A DNA stretch of 64,000 nucleotides. Origin: Clostridium sp. C105KSO13. Its GTDB lineage: Bacteria > Bacillota > Clostridia > Lachnospirales > Lachnospiraceae. Within the stretch, counting starts at the first letter, position 1; every line of letters starts with the position of its first letter. The notes beneath the pieces are model-generated. The model saw only the letters and a program-made list of their open reading frames with translations. It was not told the origin of the DNA and did no database searches. The stretch is taken from assembly GCF_001517425.1 (NCBI RefSeq), contig NZ_FBWL01000157.1, positions 1 through 64,000 of the forward strand, written 5' to 3'. Positions 56,545 through 64,000 of the stretch are shown here, piece after piece. The translations under genes were made by a program, and so were the position numbers.

Positions 56545-57591
56545 ATGAAACTAGAGAAAGAATGGGACTTTAAGGATGAAAATTTTGGTGAGCTATTACC
56601 GTATATACAGGATGATATGATTACGGATATTAATTACAATGGCTCAGATGTGTGGGTAGAACACTTACAAAAAGGTATATATAAAGCGCCTGTGCAGCTT
56701 TCGCCGGAATTTGTAAGTCAATTTAGTATTCGTATTGCAAATGTAGTAAGCCAGCAGATCAATAAGTACAATAATGTGTTGGAAGCAGAAACGGATACTC
56801 TCCGGATTTCCATTATACACCCCAGTGCGACGAATACCGGATATTCTATATCTATACGGAAAACTCCGGTAGTGATGAGATTATCATCTCAAAGCATGTT
56901 GGAAACAGGATATTGCTCAAATGAAATCTTGGATTTTCTCACTAATTGTGTGATCGGGAAGATGAATATAGTTTTTTGCGGACAGCCAGGTGCAGGGAAA
57001 ACAGAACTTTTAAAGTTTCTTACTCAATATATACCCAGGGAAGAAAAGGTGATGACCATAGAAGATAACCTGGAAATCCATTATAAAGATATAAATCCTG
57101 GGGCAAATTGTGTGGAAATGAAGGTGGATGAGGAATTTTTCTCCTATACAAAAGCAATTAAGACAGCATTGCGGCAAAACCCGCAATGGGTTCTGCTCTC
57201 AGAGGCACGTTCGGCGGAAGTGAAATATCTGTTGGAATGTTTCTCTACAGGACTCCACGGTCTCACAACGCTCCATACGGATGACACCAGGAAAATACCT
57301 GACCGCATAAAAAATATGATGCAAGATGCATATGCTGCATCCAGACTAGAAAATGATATTTACAGTTTTCTAAATGTAGGGGTACTGCTCCGTAAGAGAG
57401 TTTCTGAGAATCAAGAAGTAACACGATGTATCGATCAGATCTGCTTGTTTGATCGTGTAGGAGAAGAAAATATAATCCAGATGGTGGTAGAGGACGGAAA
57501 AGTGGTGTCAAGGGAAATGCCAGTGAATGTTAAAAGAAAGTTTGAACATCAGGGAATCTGTGCACCTTTTGAATCAGCGTTAAAAATCTGA
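56545..57591 (+). CDS. CpaF/TadA-type secretion ATPase
   Basis: 348 residues, start behind CAGGAGG. An N-terminal domain with DDMITDINYNGSDVWVEHLQ (about 28-47) is followed by Walker A GQPGAGKTELLKF (about 147-159), the Asp box IEDNLEI, a divergent Walker B (LLSEARS) and the His box GLHGLTTLHTDD (about 230-241). It would power assembly of the Tad-like fibre at the membrane. At 348 residues it is slightly short for CpaF (about 400-450). Confidence 0.9.
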   Translation: MKLEKEWDFKDENFGELLPYIQDDMITDINYNGSDVWVEHLQKGIYKAPVQLSPEFVSQFSIRIANVVSQQINKYNNVLEAETDTLRISIIHPSATNTGYSISIRKTPVVMRLSSQSMLETGYCSNEILDFLTNCVIGKMNIVFCGQPGAGKTELLKFLTQYIPREEKVMTIEDNLEIHYKDINPGANCVEMKVDEEFFSYTKAIKTALRQNPQWVLLSEARSAEVKYLLECFSTGLHGLTTLHTDDTRKIPDRIKNMMQDAYAASRLENDIYSFLNVGVLLRKRVSENQEVTRCIDQICLFDRVGEENIIQMVVEDGKVVSREMPVNVKRKFEHQGICAPFESALKI

Positions 57592-57602
57592 GGAGGTGAA
57601 AC

Positions 57603-59126
57603 ATGTCAGTACGGAATGAAAAAGTGAAGAAAGCTTCCTTGTTTAAATACTTGAATCCCAAAAATCTAAAGGGCGAAATCAAAGGATATGGGTATACCTT
57701 TACACCTGGAGATTTTCTGAAATATATTGTTTTGGTATATGGTGGAATAGTTGCGTTTTCATATTTATTTAAATTGAAGATACCTTATATTATTTTTATT
57801 GCAGCAGCGGTTACACTGCTCCTGCCTGATATATTCCTGAATCAATTTCGGAATATGTATGAGGAAAAACGCTTTGAAGATATTACGGCATATATGGAAC
57901 AATTGCTTTATTCGTTTAAACGAAGAGCAAAGATATTATCCGCCCTGCAGGATACACTAACTCTATTCTATGATGAGCATAGTAAGAGTCAGGGGGGACT
58001 TTATGAGGCTATACAGAAGGCAATTGATCATATACAGACATCTGAAACAGAAGGCAATATTTACGAGGAGGCTTTTTCCTACATAGAAAAAGAATACGGA
58101 TGCAAACGGTTATATAAAATACACGATTTCCTTATACGTGTGGAGGCTGCTGGCGGAGAATGCTCTAATGCAGTAGAAATCTTGTTGGATGATAGGAAAT
58201 TATGGATGGACAGAGTATACACTCTTCAGAAGGATAAGGCAAATGTAAAGGTGAAAATCACAATAGGTATTGCCCTATCCTTTCTTATTTGTGCAATGGG
58301 AATATATATGCTGCCGCCTGATTTTCATGTCATAAATAATCCCCTGTCTCAGGGAATCACAACACTTGTCATTATAACGAATGTGTTGATATGGTATGCA
58401 TCGCAGAAAAAATTATCCGGAAGCCTTCTAGTGTCAGGGAATGAAACACCATTTAAAGAAATTCAGAAGCGCTATGAGTATGTCATGCATGTAGATTTAA
58501 AACAGAAGAGAAAAAAGGCACTGATAACAGCTGCAGCATTTTCACCATTGATTTTATTGGCATATTGGAAAGTGAATATAACGAGTGCTGCCTTTATGGC
58601 GGTATTTTGCTGGCTGATTGCATCGCAGCCAAAGAGACACTATAAGACATCTTTAAAAATAATAACAAAGGAAGTCGAAAAAGCATTTCCTGAGTGGCTG
58701 ATGAGCCTGGCCCTGCAGCTGCAGACAGATAATGTGCATGTATCTATCTCTAAGACGATCGGTACGGCACAGGAGGTATTGCAGGAAGAATTGCAAAAGC
58801 TACTGGATGGAATCGAACAAAGACCAAATTCTTTGCAGCCGTATACTAATTTTTTTCGGAAAATACAGCTGCCTGATATCACATCAGCCATGAAAATGTT
58901 GTATTCCATGGCTGAGTTTGGAGCTGCCGATGTGGAGAAACAAATAGGTGCGTTGGTACAACGCAATACAGTTTTGATGGACAAGGCTGAACGGATTCGA
59001 CAGGAAGACTCCCTTTCTGGAATTAGTTTTTTAATCTTGCTGCCGATGCTGACAGGTGTTATAAAGCTTATTGTGGATTTGGGACTGGTAGTTATGAGCA
59101 TTTTGTCAACAATCAATACGATTTAG
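57603..59126 (+). CDS. TadB/TadC-like platform protein, two GspF domains
   Basis: 507 residues. It contains two units of the T2SSF kind. The first is at about 85-265 (MEQLLYSFKRRAKILSALQD, then FLIRVEAAGGECSNAVEILL, helices at 220-260). The second is at about 350-505 (FPEWLMSLALQLQTDNVHVS, then MAEFGAADVEKQIGALVQRN and a final helix). Tad systems usually have TadB and TadC as separate proteins of about 300 residues; here they appear as one. Ribosome binding site GAGGAGGTG. Confidence 0.8.
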   Translation: MSVRNEKVKKASLFKYLNPKNLKGEIKGYGYTFTPGDFLKYIVLVYGGIVAFSYLFKLKIPYIIFIAAAVTLLLPDIFLNQFRNMYEEKRFEDITAYMEQLLYSFKRRAKILSALQDTLTLFYDEHSKSQGGLYEAIQKAIDHIQTSETEGNIYEEAFSYIEKEYGCKRLYKIHDFLIRVEAAGGECSNAVEILLDDRKLWMDRVYTLQKDKANVKVKITIGIALSFLICAMGIYMLPPDFHVINNPLSQGITTLVIITNVLIWYASQKKLSGSLLVSGNETPFKEIQKRYEYVMHVDLKQKRKKALITAAAFSPLILLAYWKVNITSAAFMAVFCWLIASQPKRHYKTSLKIITKEVEKAFPEWLMSLALQLQTDNVHVSISKTIGTAQEVLQEELQKLLDGIEQRPNSLQPYTNFFRKIQLPDITSAMKMLYSMAEFGAADVEKQIGALVQRNTVLMDKAERIRQEDSLSGISFLILLPMLTGVIKLIVDLGLVVMSILSTINTI

Positions 59127-59138
59127 GGGTGCAGGTAT

Positions 59139-59246
59139 ATGAAAGAATTTTTTGAGGAGTATGGAGCCATTATCTTCATATCCATTATAGGTCTGGCAGT
59201 AGTGTATGGAATGTGGGAAATGCTGAAAATGGTTTGCACTATTTAA
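59139..59246 (+). CDS. Tiny pilin-like peptide, 35 aa
   Basis: MKEFFEEYGAIIFISIIGLA then a short end, VVYGMWEMLKMVCTI. It has the EEYG start and one helix but almost no tail. GGGGTGCAGG lies before its ATG. Probably a minor subunit or initiator of the fibre. Too short for most gene finders. Confidence 0.6.
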   Translation: MKEFFEEYGAIIFISIIGLAVVYGMWEMLKMVCTI

Positions 59247-59260
59247 GAAAGGCGATAAGG

Positions 59261-59422
59261 ATGAAAGGTTTTATAGAGGAATATGGGGGCGTTATTGTGG
59301 CCTGCCTTATGGGGCTTTTGATATTAGGAATCATATCTTCCTGCATTACAGACGGAACATTTGTTAATTTGATTAAAATGTTTTTTCAGGGCGTCGGCAC
59401 TACAGTTACAAATTGGAGGTAG
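59261..59422 (+). CDS. Small pilin-like subunit, 53 aa
   Basis: ATG at 59261 with AAGGCGATAAGG. It reads MKGFIEEYGGVIVACLMGLL, then LGIISSCITDGTFVNLIKMF and FQGVGTTVTNWR. Same EEYG motif, helix and a 25-residue tail with one Cys. A paralogue of the 56333 product. A longer frame from 59213 overlaps the preceding gene and lacks a ribosome binding site. Confidence 0.65.
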   Translation: MKGFIEEYGGVIVACLMGLLILGIISSCITDGTFVNLIKMFFQGVGTTVTNWR

Positions 59423-59425
59423 CAA

Positions 59426-59899
59426 ATGAAAACATTCATGGAAGAGTATGGGAAAGTTATTGCACTTGTAATCGTACTTGTAGGACTGATTTTATATGTA
59501 TTTGGTTCAGATGCCCACGGCTTGTTGGGAGAATTATCCAAGGTGAAGGGCGTGGAAACTGTGGGGGATGCTGATAATTCTGAACTTCTATCGTCTGTTG
59601 GCAGTCGGGATAATCCGACGTTAGAGGTCAAGCCTAAAAAGCTTAGGATTGGAAATGAATACAATTTATTAGATAAAAATGAATATTACATTACAGCCAG
59701 GAATGCAGATGATGCTGAACTGGCTGTTTCTGTGAAAAGTATTATATCCCCGGAAGGCGAAGCATTAACGGGATTCGTCAATCCGAATGCTTTTAAGCCG
59801 GACAGATCAGGAATCTATGTTATTAAATATGAAACACATGAGGTGTATAAAACATTTGTGAAGACAACGGAAAAGGATTACCAATTTGTTGTAGATTAA
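59426..59899 (+). CDS. Pilin-like protein with soluble domain, 157 aa
   Basis: MKTFMEEYGKVIALVIVLVG starts the same kind of anchor. From about residue 30 it carries an extracellular domain with LEVKPKKLRIGNEYNLLDKN and the Ig-like AFKPDRSGIYVIKYETHEVY, of the type seen in DUF5011 domains. Likely a tip or minor pilin. Starts 3 bp after the previous stop, with GGAGG inside that gene's end. Confidence 0.7.
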   Translation: MKTFMEEYGKVIALVIVLVGLILYVFGSDAHGLLGELSKVKGVETVGDADNSELLSSVGSRDNPTLEVKPKKLRIGNEYNLLDKNEYYITARNADDAELAVSVKSIISPEGEALTGFVNPNAFKPDRSGIYVIKYETHEVYKTFVKTTEKDYQFVVD

Positions 59900-59916
59900 G
59901 AAAGGGGGTGGCAAGT

Positions 59917-60249
59917 ATGAAAGGGGCTATAGAAACTATGATGGGGGTCGTGATCATTGCCTTGTCAACAGTTTTGATAACCGGATTTATTATAGCGTCT
60001 TTAAATACGCAAAAGGCGCAAAATTATCATGCGGCAGTGGTTGCAGAAGTGGAAGCAAGTGATTTTTCACCCACGGTAATAGCCAGTTGTGAAGAAAAAG
60101 CAATAGAAAATGGATATACGGACTTACAGATTGAACAAATGACCTCTGTAAAAGAAGAAAAATATGCGAAAGTTACGTTGATGTATGATTATCCAATGCC
60201 TCTGCTAAATGTATTACTGGAACATAAGATTGTTGGCTATGCCAGATAA
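59917..60249 (+). CDS. TadE/pseudopilin-like protein, 110 aa
   Basis: Start at MKGAIETMMGVVIIALSTVL behind AAAGGGGGTG. One N-terminal helix (about 8-30), then a soluble domain with a single Cys pair partner missing (SCEEKAIENGYTDLQIEQMT) and the beta-like KVTLMYDYPMPLLNVLLEHK. The form suggests a TadE/F-like pseudopilin that helps assembly. The identity is inferred from place and topology. Confidence 0.6.
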   Translation: MKGAIETMMGVVIIALSTVLITGFIIASLNTQKAQNYHAAVVAEVEASDFSPTVIASCEEKAIENGYTDLQIEQMTSVKEEKYAKVTLMYDYPMPLLNVLLEHKIVGYAR

Positions 60250-60258
60250 GGGGAGATT

Positions 60259-60858
60259 ATGAAAAATGCTGTTATCAGTTTCTTTTTGATTGTGATACTT
60301 ATATTTGGGGCTGTCATTGTGAATACGGCGGAAACCAAAACAACTAGGGAAAATGAGTTGGATAGCAATCTGGATTCCGCAATGAGAAGTTCTATGAAAG
60401 CTCTCATGACAGATGAAGATTATCAAACAGGAAAGTCTGGACCGGATGAATTTATAGCTGACTTTATTCAGAACTTTTTCGTCAATACCACAAGTGATGC
60501 AAAATTTAAGATAGACATTAAGGCTGTAGATATAGATAAAGGTCTGCTAGATGCAGAGGTAACAGGCTATTACAACCAGGTAATAGGTACGGGGAAAGTA
60601 TCAAGCAGAAAAACTGTAGTGCTAGAAGACTATGATAACATGGACAATGTGTACTATACGGTGACATTTAATGACGGTGACAACATTATTAAACAGATCA
60701 ATGTGCATATAGGAGATTCTCTCAAAGGAGAAATGCTGCCTCAATCAGATAAATATAAGGGGGGGTGGACTTTGGAAGGAAAAGAACTGATTTATACAGC
60801 CGATAACATTGATCAGATAAAAATGGAATCGCCTATAGTCTTAAATGCAGTCAAGTAG
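60259..60858 (+). CDS. Membrane-anchored pilus-operon protein, 199 aa
   Basis: MKNAVISFFLIVILIFGAVI anchor, then an extracellular part: NELDSNLDSAMRSSMKALMT, a helical segment, and a beta-rich end (DNMDNVYYTVTFNDGDNIIK). The A-M-R-S-S-M-K-A-L region is typical of secreted proteins beside Tad-like systems in Lachnospiraceae, from memory. Ten bases after the pseudopilin gene. Function unknown; likely another minor subunit. Confidence 0.6.
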   Translation: MKNAVISFFLIVILIFGAVIVNTAETKTTRENELDSNLDSAMRSSMKALMTDEDYQTGKSGPDEFIADFIQNFFVNTTSDAKFKIDIKAVDIDKGLLDAEVTGYYNQVIGTGKVSSRKTVVLEDYDNMDNVYYTVTFNDGDNIIKQINVHIGDSLKGEMLPQSDKYKGGWTLEGKELIYTADNIDQIKMESPIVLNAVK

Positions 60859-60904
60859 CTTAAAACTTTCTGAAATCAACAAAAAAAATGAAAGGGGAAA
60901 GACA

Positions 60905-63900
60905 ATGGTAAAGGGTTGGAAATACATATTATCAATGATTTTGGTAATAACGTTGGTTACCGCCGGGCCGCTTACAGTTGTTCATGCGGAGGATCCCAAT
61001 GCTGATGCTGCTGTGACAAATGAAAATCAGCCAAATCTCTCCAAGCTCTCAAACATCATGGAAGCAGAGGAGCCTTACCAGGCATTTGGACAACGAAAAG
61101 ATAGAAGTGATATCCTGGACAAATTATCAGAAAAAGAAATCTATGAACTTATGATCCTGATGCGCTACCAATATCTGAAAGAGGATATCCAAGGGCAAGA
61201 TCAATCCCTGAAAGCCTATCAGGACATAGTTGAAAACTGGAAAAAGAAAGTAGCGCTTAATAAGAACACGGATGCTATTGATAAGGATATAAAAGGGAAA
61301 TATTCGGAATGGAATCAAGAAGCATTTTCTTTTCTTCCGGACAAATCTATTGTTTATGAAAGGGACAATGTAGAAAAGAAAGTAACTGATTTTGTCACTT
61401 ATGCTGAATATCTTCAAACACTGACCGCAGTTGATGTGAGCCAGTTTTTAAAACTCCTGGAAGTGATTTCTGATGCCGACAGCTCTGAAATGTATACTGA
61501 GGCTGTGAAGGATTACGAGAATTTTCGGAATGAAGCATACGGCTTCGATGATGCAGAAACGATCGAAACTGAACAGCCAAATATTGATAAGCCAGATATG
61601 GATGGAAGAGAATCAAGTGAAGACTCTGATTCTTCGGCAGGCGGTGTCCCTGAATCAGAAATCCAGGAAAAGAACCAAACGGAAATTAATGATTCAGAAA
61701 CCACCAAAGGTACGTTAGAAAAGTCTATAACAGCTAGAACTACTACACATATTTCAATTTTAGCTGCAACGAATGTTGCACGAATCGGTAGTACATATTA
61801 CACTTCATTTGACGCAGCATTTGCAGCACTTCCAAGCGGGGGGACATTATATGTCTTAAAGAGTACTACTATTGGACATAACGTAAATACTAAGTCGTTT
61901 ACAATCATGCCAGAAGGAGCAAATGTTGTTTTAACTGCGGATTCAAGTGTATCATCGGATGCTGCTGGTGCTATTGCTACTCCGAGTGGGGCCTCTTCAA
62001 CAGCGACATGGAACTTTTCGGGAAATGGTGGATATACTTTAACCATTGATGGCGCCGGGAAATATGGTTCGGGAATACTTTCCTCCGGGTCCAGCATAAC
62101 AATCAATTTAAAAAGTGGAGTACGTCTCAGAAATGCCTCAACTAATGGGGTGTGGAATGCCAAGGGGACAACAAATCTCTATGATAATGCCATAATTTAT
62201 AACTCCAGTTATACGGGCATTGCAAGTCAGGGAACTGTAAATGTGTACGGTGGAGAGATTTACGGTTCAGCACAGCAGGGAGTACGAGCAGATAAAATTA
62301 CTATGTCTGGCGGAGCAATACATGATAATGGTGCTGCAGGGATACAGACACAATCTGTGGATGATAATACAAACATAAGCGTTTCTGGTGGTAATATTTA
62401 TAATAATGGTTCCGATGGATTACTAGGATACGCTGCCAATAATGTATGCACAATCGATGTATCAGGAGGAACAATTTATTCCAATGGTTCATCAGGAATA
62501 AGAATTCCGGTCACATCTGGCACTTTAAAAATTTCTGGCAGCATTAATATAAATAAAAACGCAGTTGGTGTTGTAACAGCATCGACAACTTCAATGTCAG
62601 GTGGTTCGATCAATGCTAATAAAGGCAGTGGTGTTAATACTTCAAAATCTTTTTCAATGACCGGCGGCAATATATATTCCAATACTACCAGTGGAAACGG
62701 TGGTGGAATATACAACGCAGGAACACTTACACTTTCAGGTGGTACTGTTTATTCTAATACAGCAACTGGCGGTGGCGGCGTTTATAACAGTGGGACATTG
62801 ACTTTAAGTGGAGCAACTATAAAAACTAACAATGCGAGCACAGGAGCCGGTATTCAGAATACCGGTACATTAACCGTTTCAAGTGGCACTCTAAGCGGCA
62901 ACACCAGCAGCGGGCACGGTGGGGGTATTTATAATACCAATGCCCTAAATATCTCTGGAGGGTATGTGAACAGTAATACTTCTAAGGTCAATGGTGGTGG
63001 TGTTTACCTGGCGGGAGGAAAGCTAAATATGTCCGGCGGATATATCCAAAATAATACGGCCAGTAATTATGGTGGTGGGATATGTGTAGCAGCGGGAACT
63101 ATATCTCAATTGAACGATGGAAATATAACTGGAAATACTGCAATAAATTATGGCGGTGGTCTGTTTACGAATGTAAATGCCCCACTTAATAATAATACAA
63201 TCACAGGTAATAAGGCTGTAAACAACGGTGGCGGAGGAATCTATATAAATTACACAACTCTTACTCTAGCGGGAAATAATATAAGCTCTAATACTGCTGG
63301 TGATTCTGGTGGCGGGATATGCGGGTATCAAGCAACTATAAACCACAATAGTGGTACAATGAATAGCAATAAAGCGGGCGTGAATGGAGGCGCTATATTT
63401 TCTGGATCGGCAACAAATGTTAATGTTAAGGGAGGAACTTTAAGCAACAATGAAGCCACATCAAATAATGGTGGGGCAATTTATATACAAGATGGTGTTG
63501 GAACAATGAGTTCAGGCACAATCACAGGTAATAAGGCTGTAAATGACTGTGGTGGTGGCATCTTCATAGATAATGGATCCACCTTAAATCTAAAGGGTGG
63601 TACTTTGTCATCCAACTCATCTAAATGGGGTGGTGGTGTGTTCAACCAATATGGAGGCGTTGTCACCATGACAGGTGGAACTGTCTCTGGAAACAGCGCA
63701 TCTGATAGAGGAGGAGGCTTGTTCAATAAGTCAAGTGGAGCCACAAAGGGGATTATGAATCTTACAGGCGGGACAATTTCCGCAAACACGAGTACGAATA
63801 CAGGATCAGGCATAGCAGTACAGTCAACCATCAATGTTGGTGGTGCAGTAAATATCAAGAATGACAACAATGTTGCTCTGTTTGATGGAAATTACCTTAA

Positions 63901-64000
63901 CATTATATCTGCTCTGACTGGAAGCACTCCAATCATGATAGTACCCAATAGTTATGCAAACGGTAGTAAGATTGCAAGTGTAGCATATGGCACAAAACTT
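60905..64000 (+). CDS. Secreted beta-helix surface protein (partial, open at window end)
   Basis: At least 1,032 residues, no stop before 64000. ATG behind GAAAGGGGAAAGACA. A signal peptide (about 1-29, ending VVHAED) leads to a helical N-terminal part (about 40-220, LSEKEIYELMILMRYQYLKE), an acidic linker (about 220-275), and from about 290 a long array of roughly 20-residue units of the kind LxxSGGxIxxNxAxxxGGGI. These are right-handed parallel beta-helix repeats, of the Pmp or pectate-lyase type, as in adhesins. It closes the pilus operon and may be displayed by it or by sortase; the C-terminus is outside the window. Confidence 0.88.
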   Translation, partial: MVKGWKYILSMILVITLVTAGPLTVVHAEDPNADAAVTNENQPNLSKLSNIMEAEEPYQAFGQRKDRSDILDKLSEKEIYELMILMRYQYLKEDIQGQDQSLKAYQDIVENWKKKVALNKNTDAIDKDIKGKYSEWNQEAFSFLPDKSIVYERDNVEKKVTDFVTYAEYLQTLTAVDVSQFLKLLEVISDADSSEMYTEAVKDYENFRNEAYGFDDAETIETEQPNIDKPDMDGRESSEDSDSSAGGVPESEIQEKNQTEINDSETTKGTLEKSITARTTTHISILAATNVARIGSTYYTSFDAAFAALPSGGTLYVLKSTTIGHNVNTKSFTIMPEGANVVLTADSSVSSDAAGAIATPSGASSTATWNFSGNGGYTLTIDGAGKYGSGILSSGSSITINLKSGVRLRNASTNGVWNAKGTTNLYDNAIIYNSSYTGIASQGTVNVYGGEIYGSAQQGVRADKITMSGGAIHDNGAAGIQTQSVDDNTNISVSGGNIYNNGSDGLLGYAANNVCTIDVSGGTIYSNGSSGIRIPVTSGTLKISGSININKNAVGVVTASTTSMSGGSINANKGSGVNTSKSFSMTGGNIYSNTTSGNGGGIYNAGTLTLSGGTVYSNTATGGGGVYNSGTLTLSGATIKTNNASTGAGIQNTGTLTVSSGTLSGNTSSGHGGGIYNTNALNISGGYVNSNTSKVNGGGVYLAGGKLNMSGGYIQNNTASNYGGGICVAAGTISQLNDGNITGNTAINYGGGLFTNVNAPLNNNTITGNKAVNNGGGGIYINYTTLTLAGNNISSNTAGDSGGGICGYQATINHNSGTMNSNKAGVNGGAIFSGSATNVNVKGGTLSNNEATSNNGGAIYIQDGVGTMSSGTITGNKAVNDCGGGIFIDNGSTLNLKGGTLSSNSSKWGGGVFNQYGGVVTMTGGTVSGNSASDRGGGLFNKSSGATKGIMNLTGGTISANTSTNTGSGIAVQSTINVGGAVNIKNDNNVALFDGNYLNIISALTGSTPIMIVPNSYANGSKIASVAYGTKL

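Noticed and set aside
1-64000. tRNA or rRNA genes
   Set aside because: None was recognised by eye on either strand; a dedicated search could still find a tRNA.

Overview
The window looks like part of a large conjugative element (an integrative and conjugative element, or a conjugative plasmid carrying an integrase) from a low-GC Bacillota host, most likely a gut Clostridia/Lachnospiraceae. The support is AGGAGG-type ribosome binding sites, a class B sortase, holin-like type I toxins, SpoVG-like and Fic proteins, and a Gram-positive type IV secretion set in the Tn1549/CTn style (PrgI-like, VirB4, CHAP hydrolase, MobC, MobP relaxase, giant helicase/methylase, VirD4). No rRNA, tRNA or core metabolic genes were seen. 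The family calls come from reading motifs, not from searches.

Layout. 1-60: edge of a probable transposase. 326-515: holin-like toxin and antisense RNA, copy 1. 577-2211: remnant of an integrase 3' end, then a tyrosine integrase with a C-terminal Cro-like domain. 2490-6421: regulatory cluster of small helix-turn-helix proteins with palindromic operators, an alpha-CTD-like/zinc-ribbon protein and a sigma-region-4-like protein. 6479-9983: ParA/ParB and small membrane proteins. 10251-13796: small accessory ORFs, several broken, and a cupin. 13855-18346: sortase B, a protein with two apparent winged helices, a roughly 1 kb non-coding region with a structured tandem repeat and toxin copy 2, and tandem secreted Ala/Pro-rich proteins. 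18508-24176: a 1,650-residue repeat surface protein and an LPXTG-type protein. 24187-33327: type IV secretion core. 33401-35143: two Fic proteins and toxin copy 3. 35482-35739: candidate oriT plus six regularly spaced iterons. 35894-51933: mobilisation and coupling genes, including the 2,714-residue helicase/methylase. 52182-56218: a RadC-like gene cut by a 3.55 kb Tn554-like element. 56333-64000: a Tad/type II secretion-like pilus operon ending in a beta-helix surface protein open at the window edge.

How it fits together. The relaxase and MobC would nick the candidate oriT, VirD4 would pass the complex to the VirB4/VirB6/PrgI/VirB2-like channel, and the CHAP protein would open the cell wall. 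ParA/ParB and perhaps a plasmid-like phase would stabilise the element. Sortase, repeat surface proteins and the pilus/adhesin block could alter the recipient's surface.

The strongest unexplained signal is a 17-bp palindrome, consensus GTACCGRAWTYCGGTAC. It occurs about 14 times from 6.4 to 51.7 kb, counting two degenerate copies. Some copies lie just upstream of ribosome binding sites (including that of parA). Others lie inside genes, always in one frame as the peptide V-P-x-x-G-T, between a core domain and an extra C-terminal domain. It may be the centromere/operator of the resident ParB, the site of an element-wide regulator, or a domain-shuffling seam. Other stand-outs are the precise RadC insertion, the oriT/iteron array, the tandem RNA-like repeat with a compensatory base change, and the mobile Tad-like pilus with its EEYG-type pilins.
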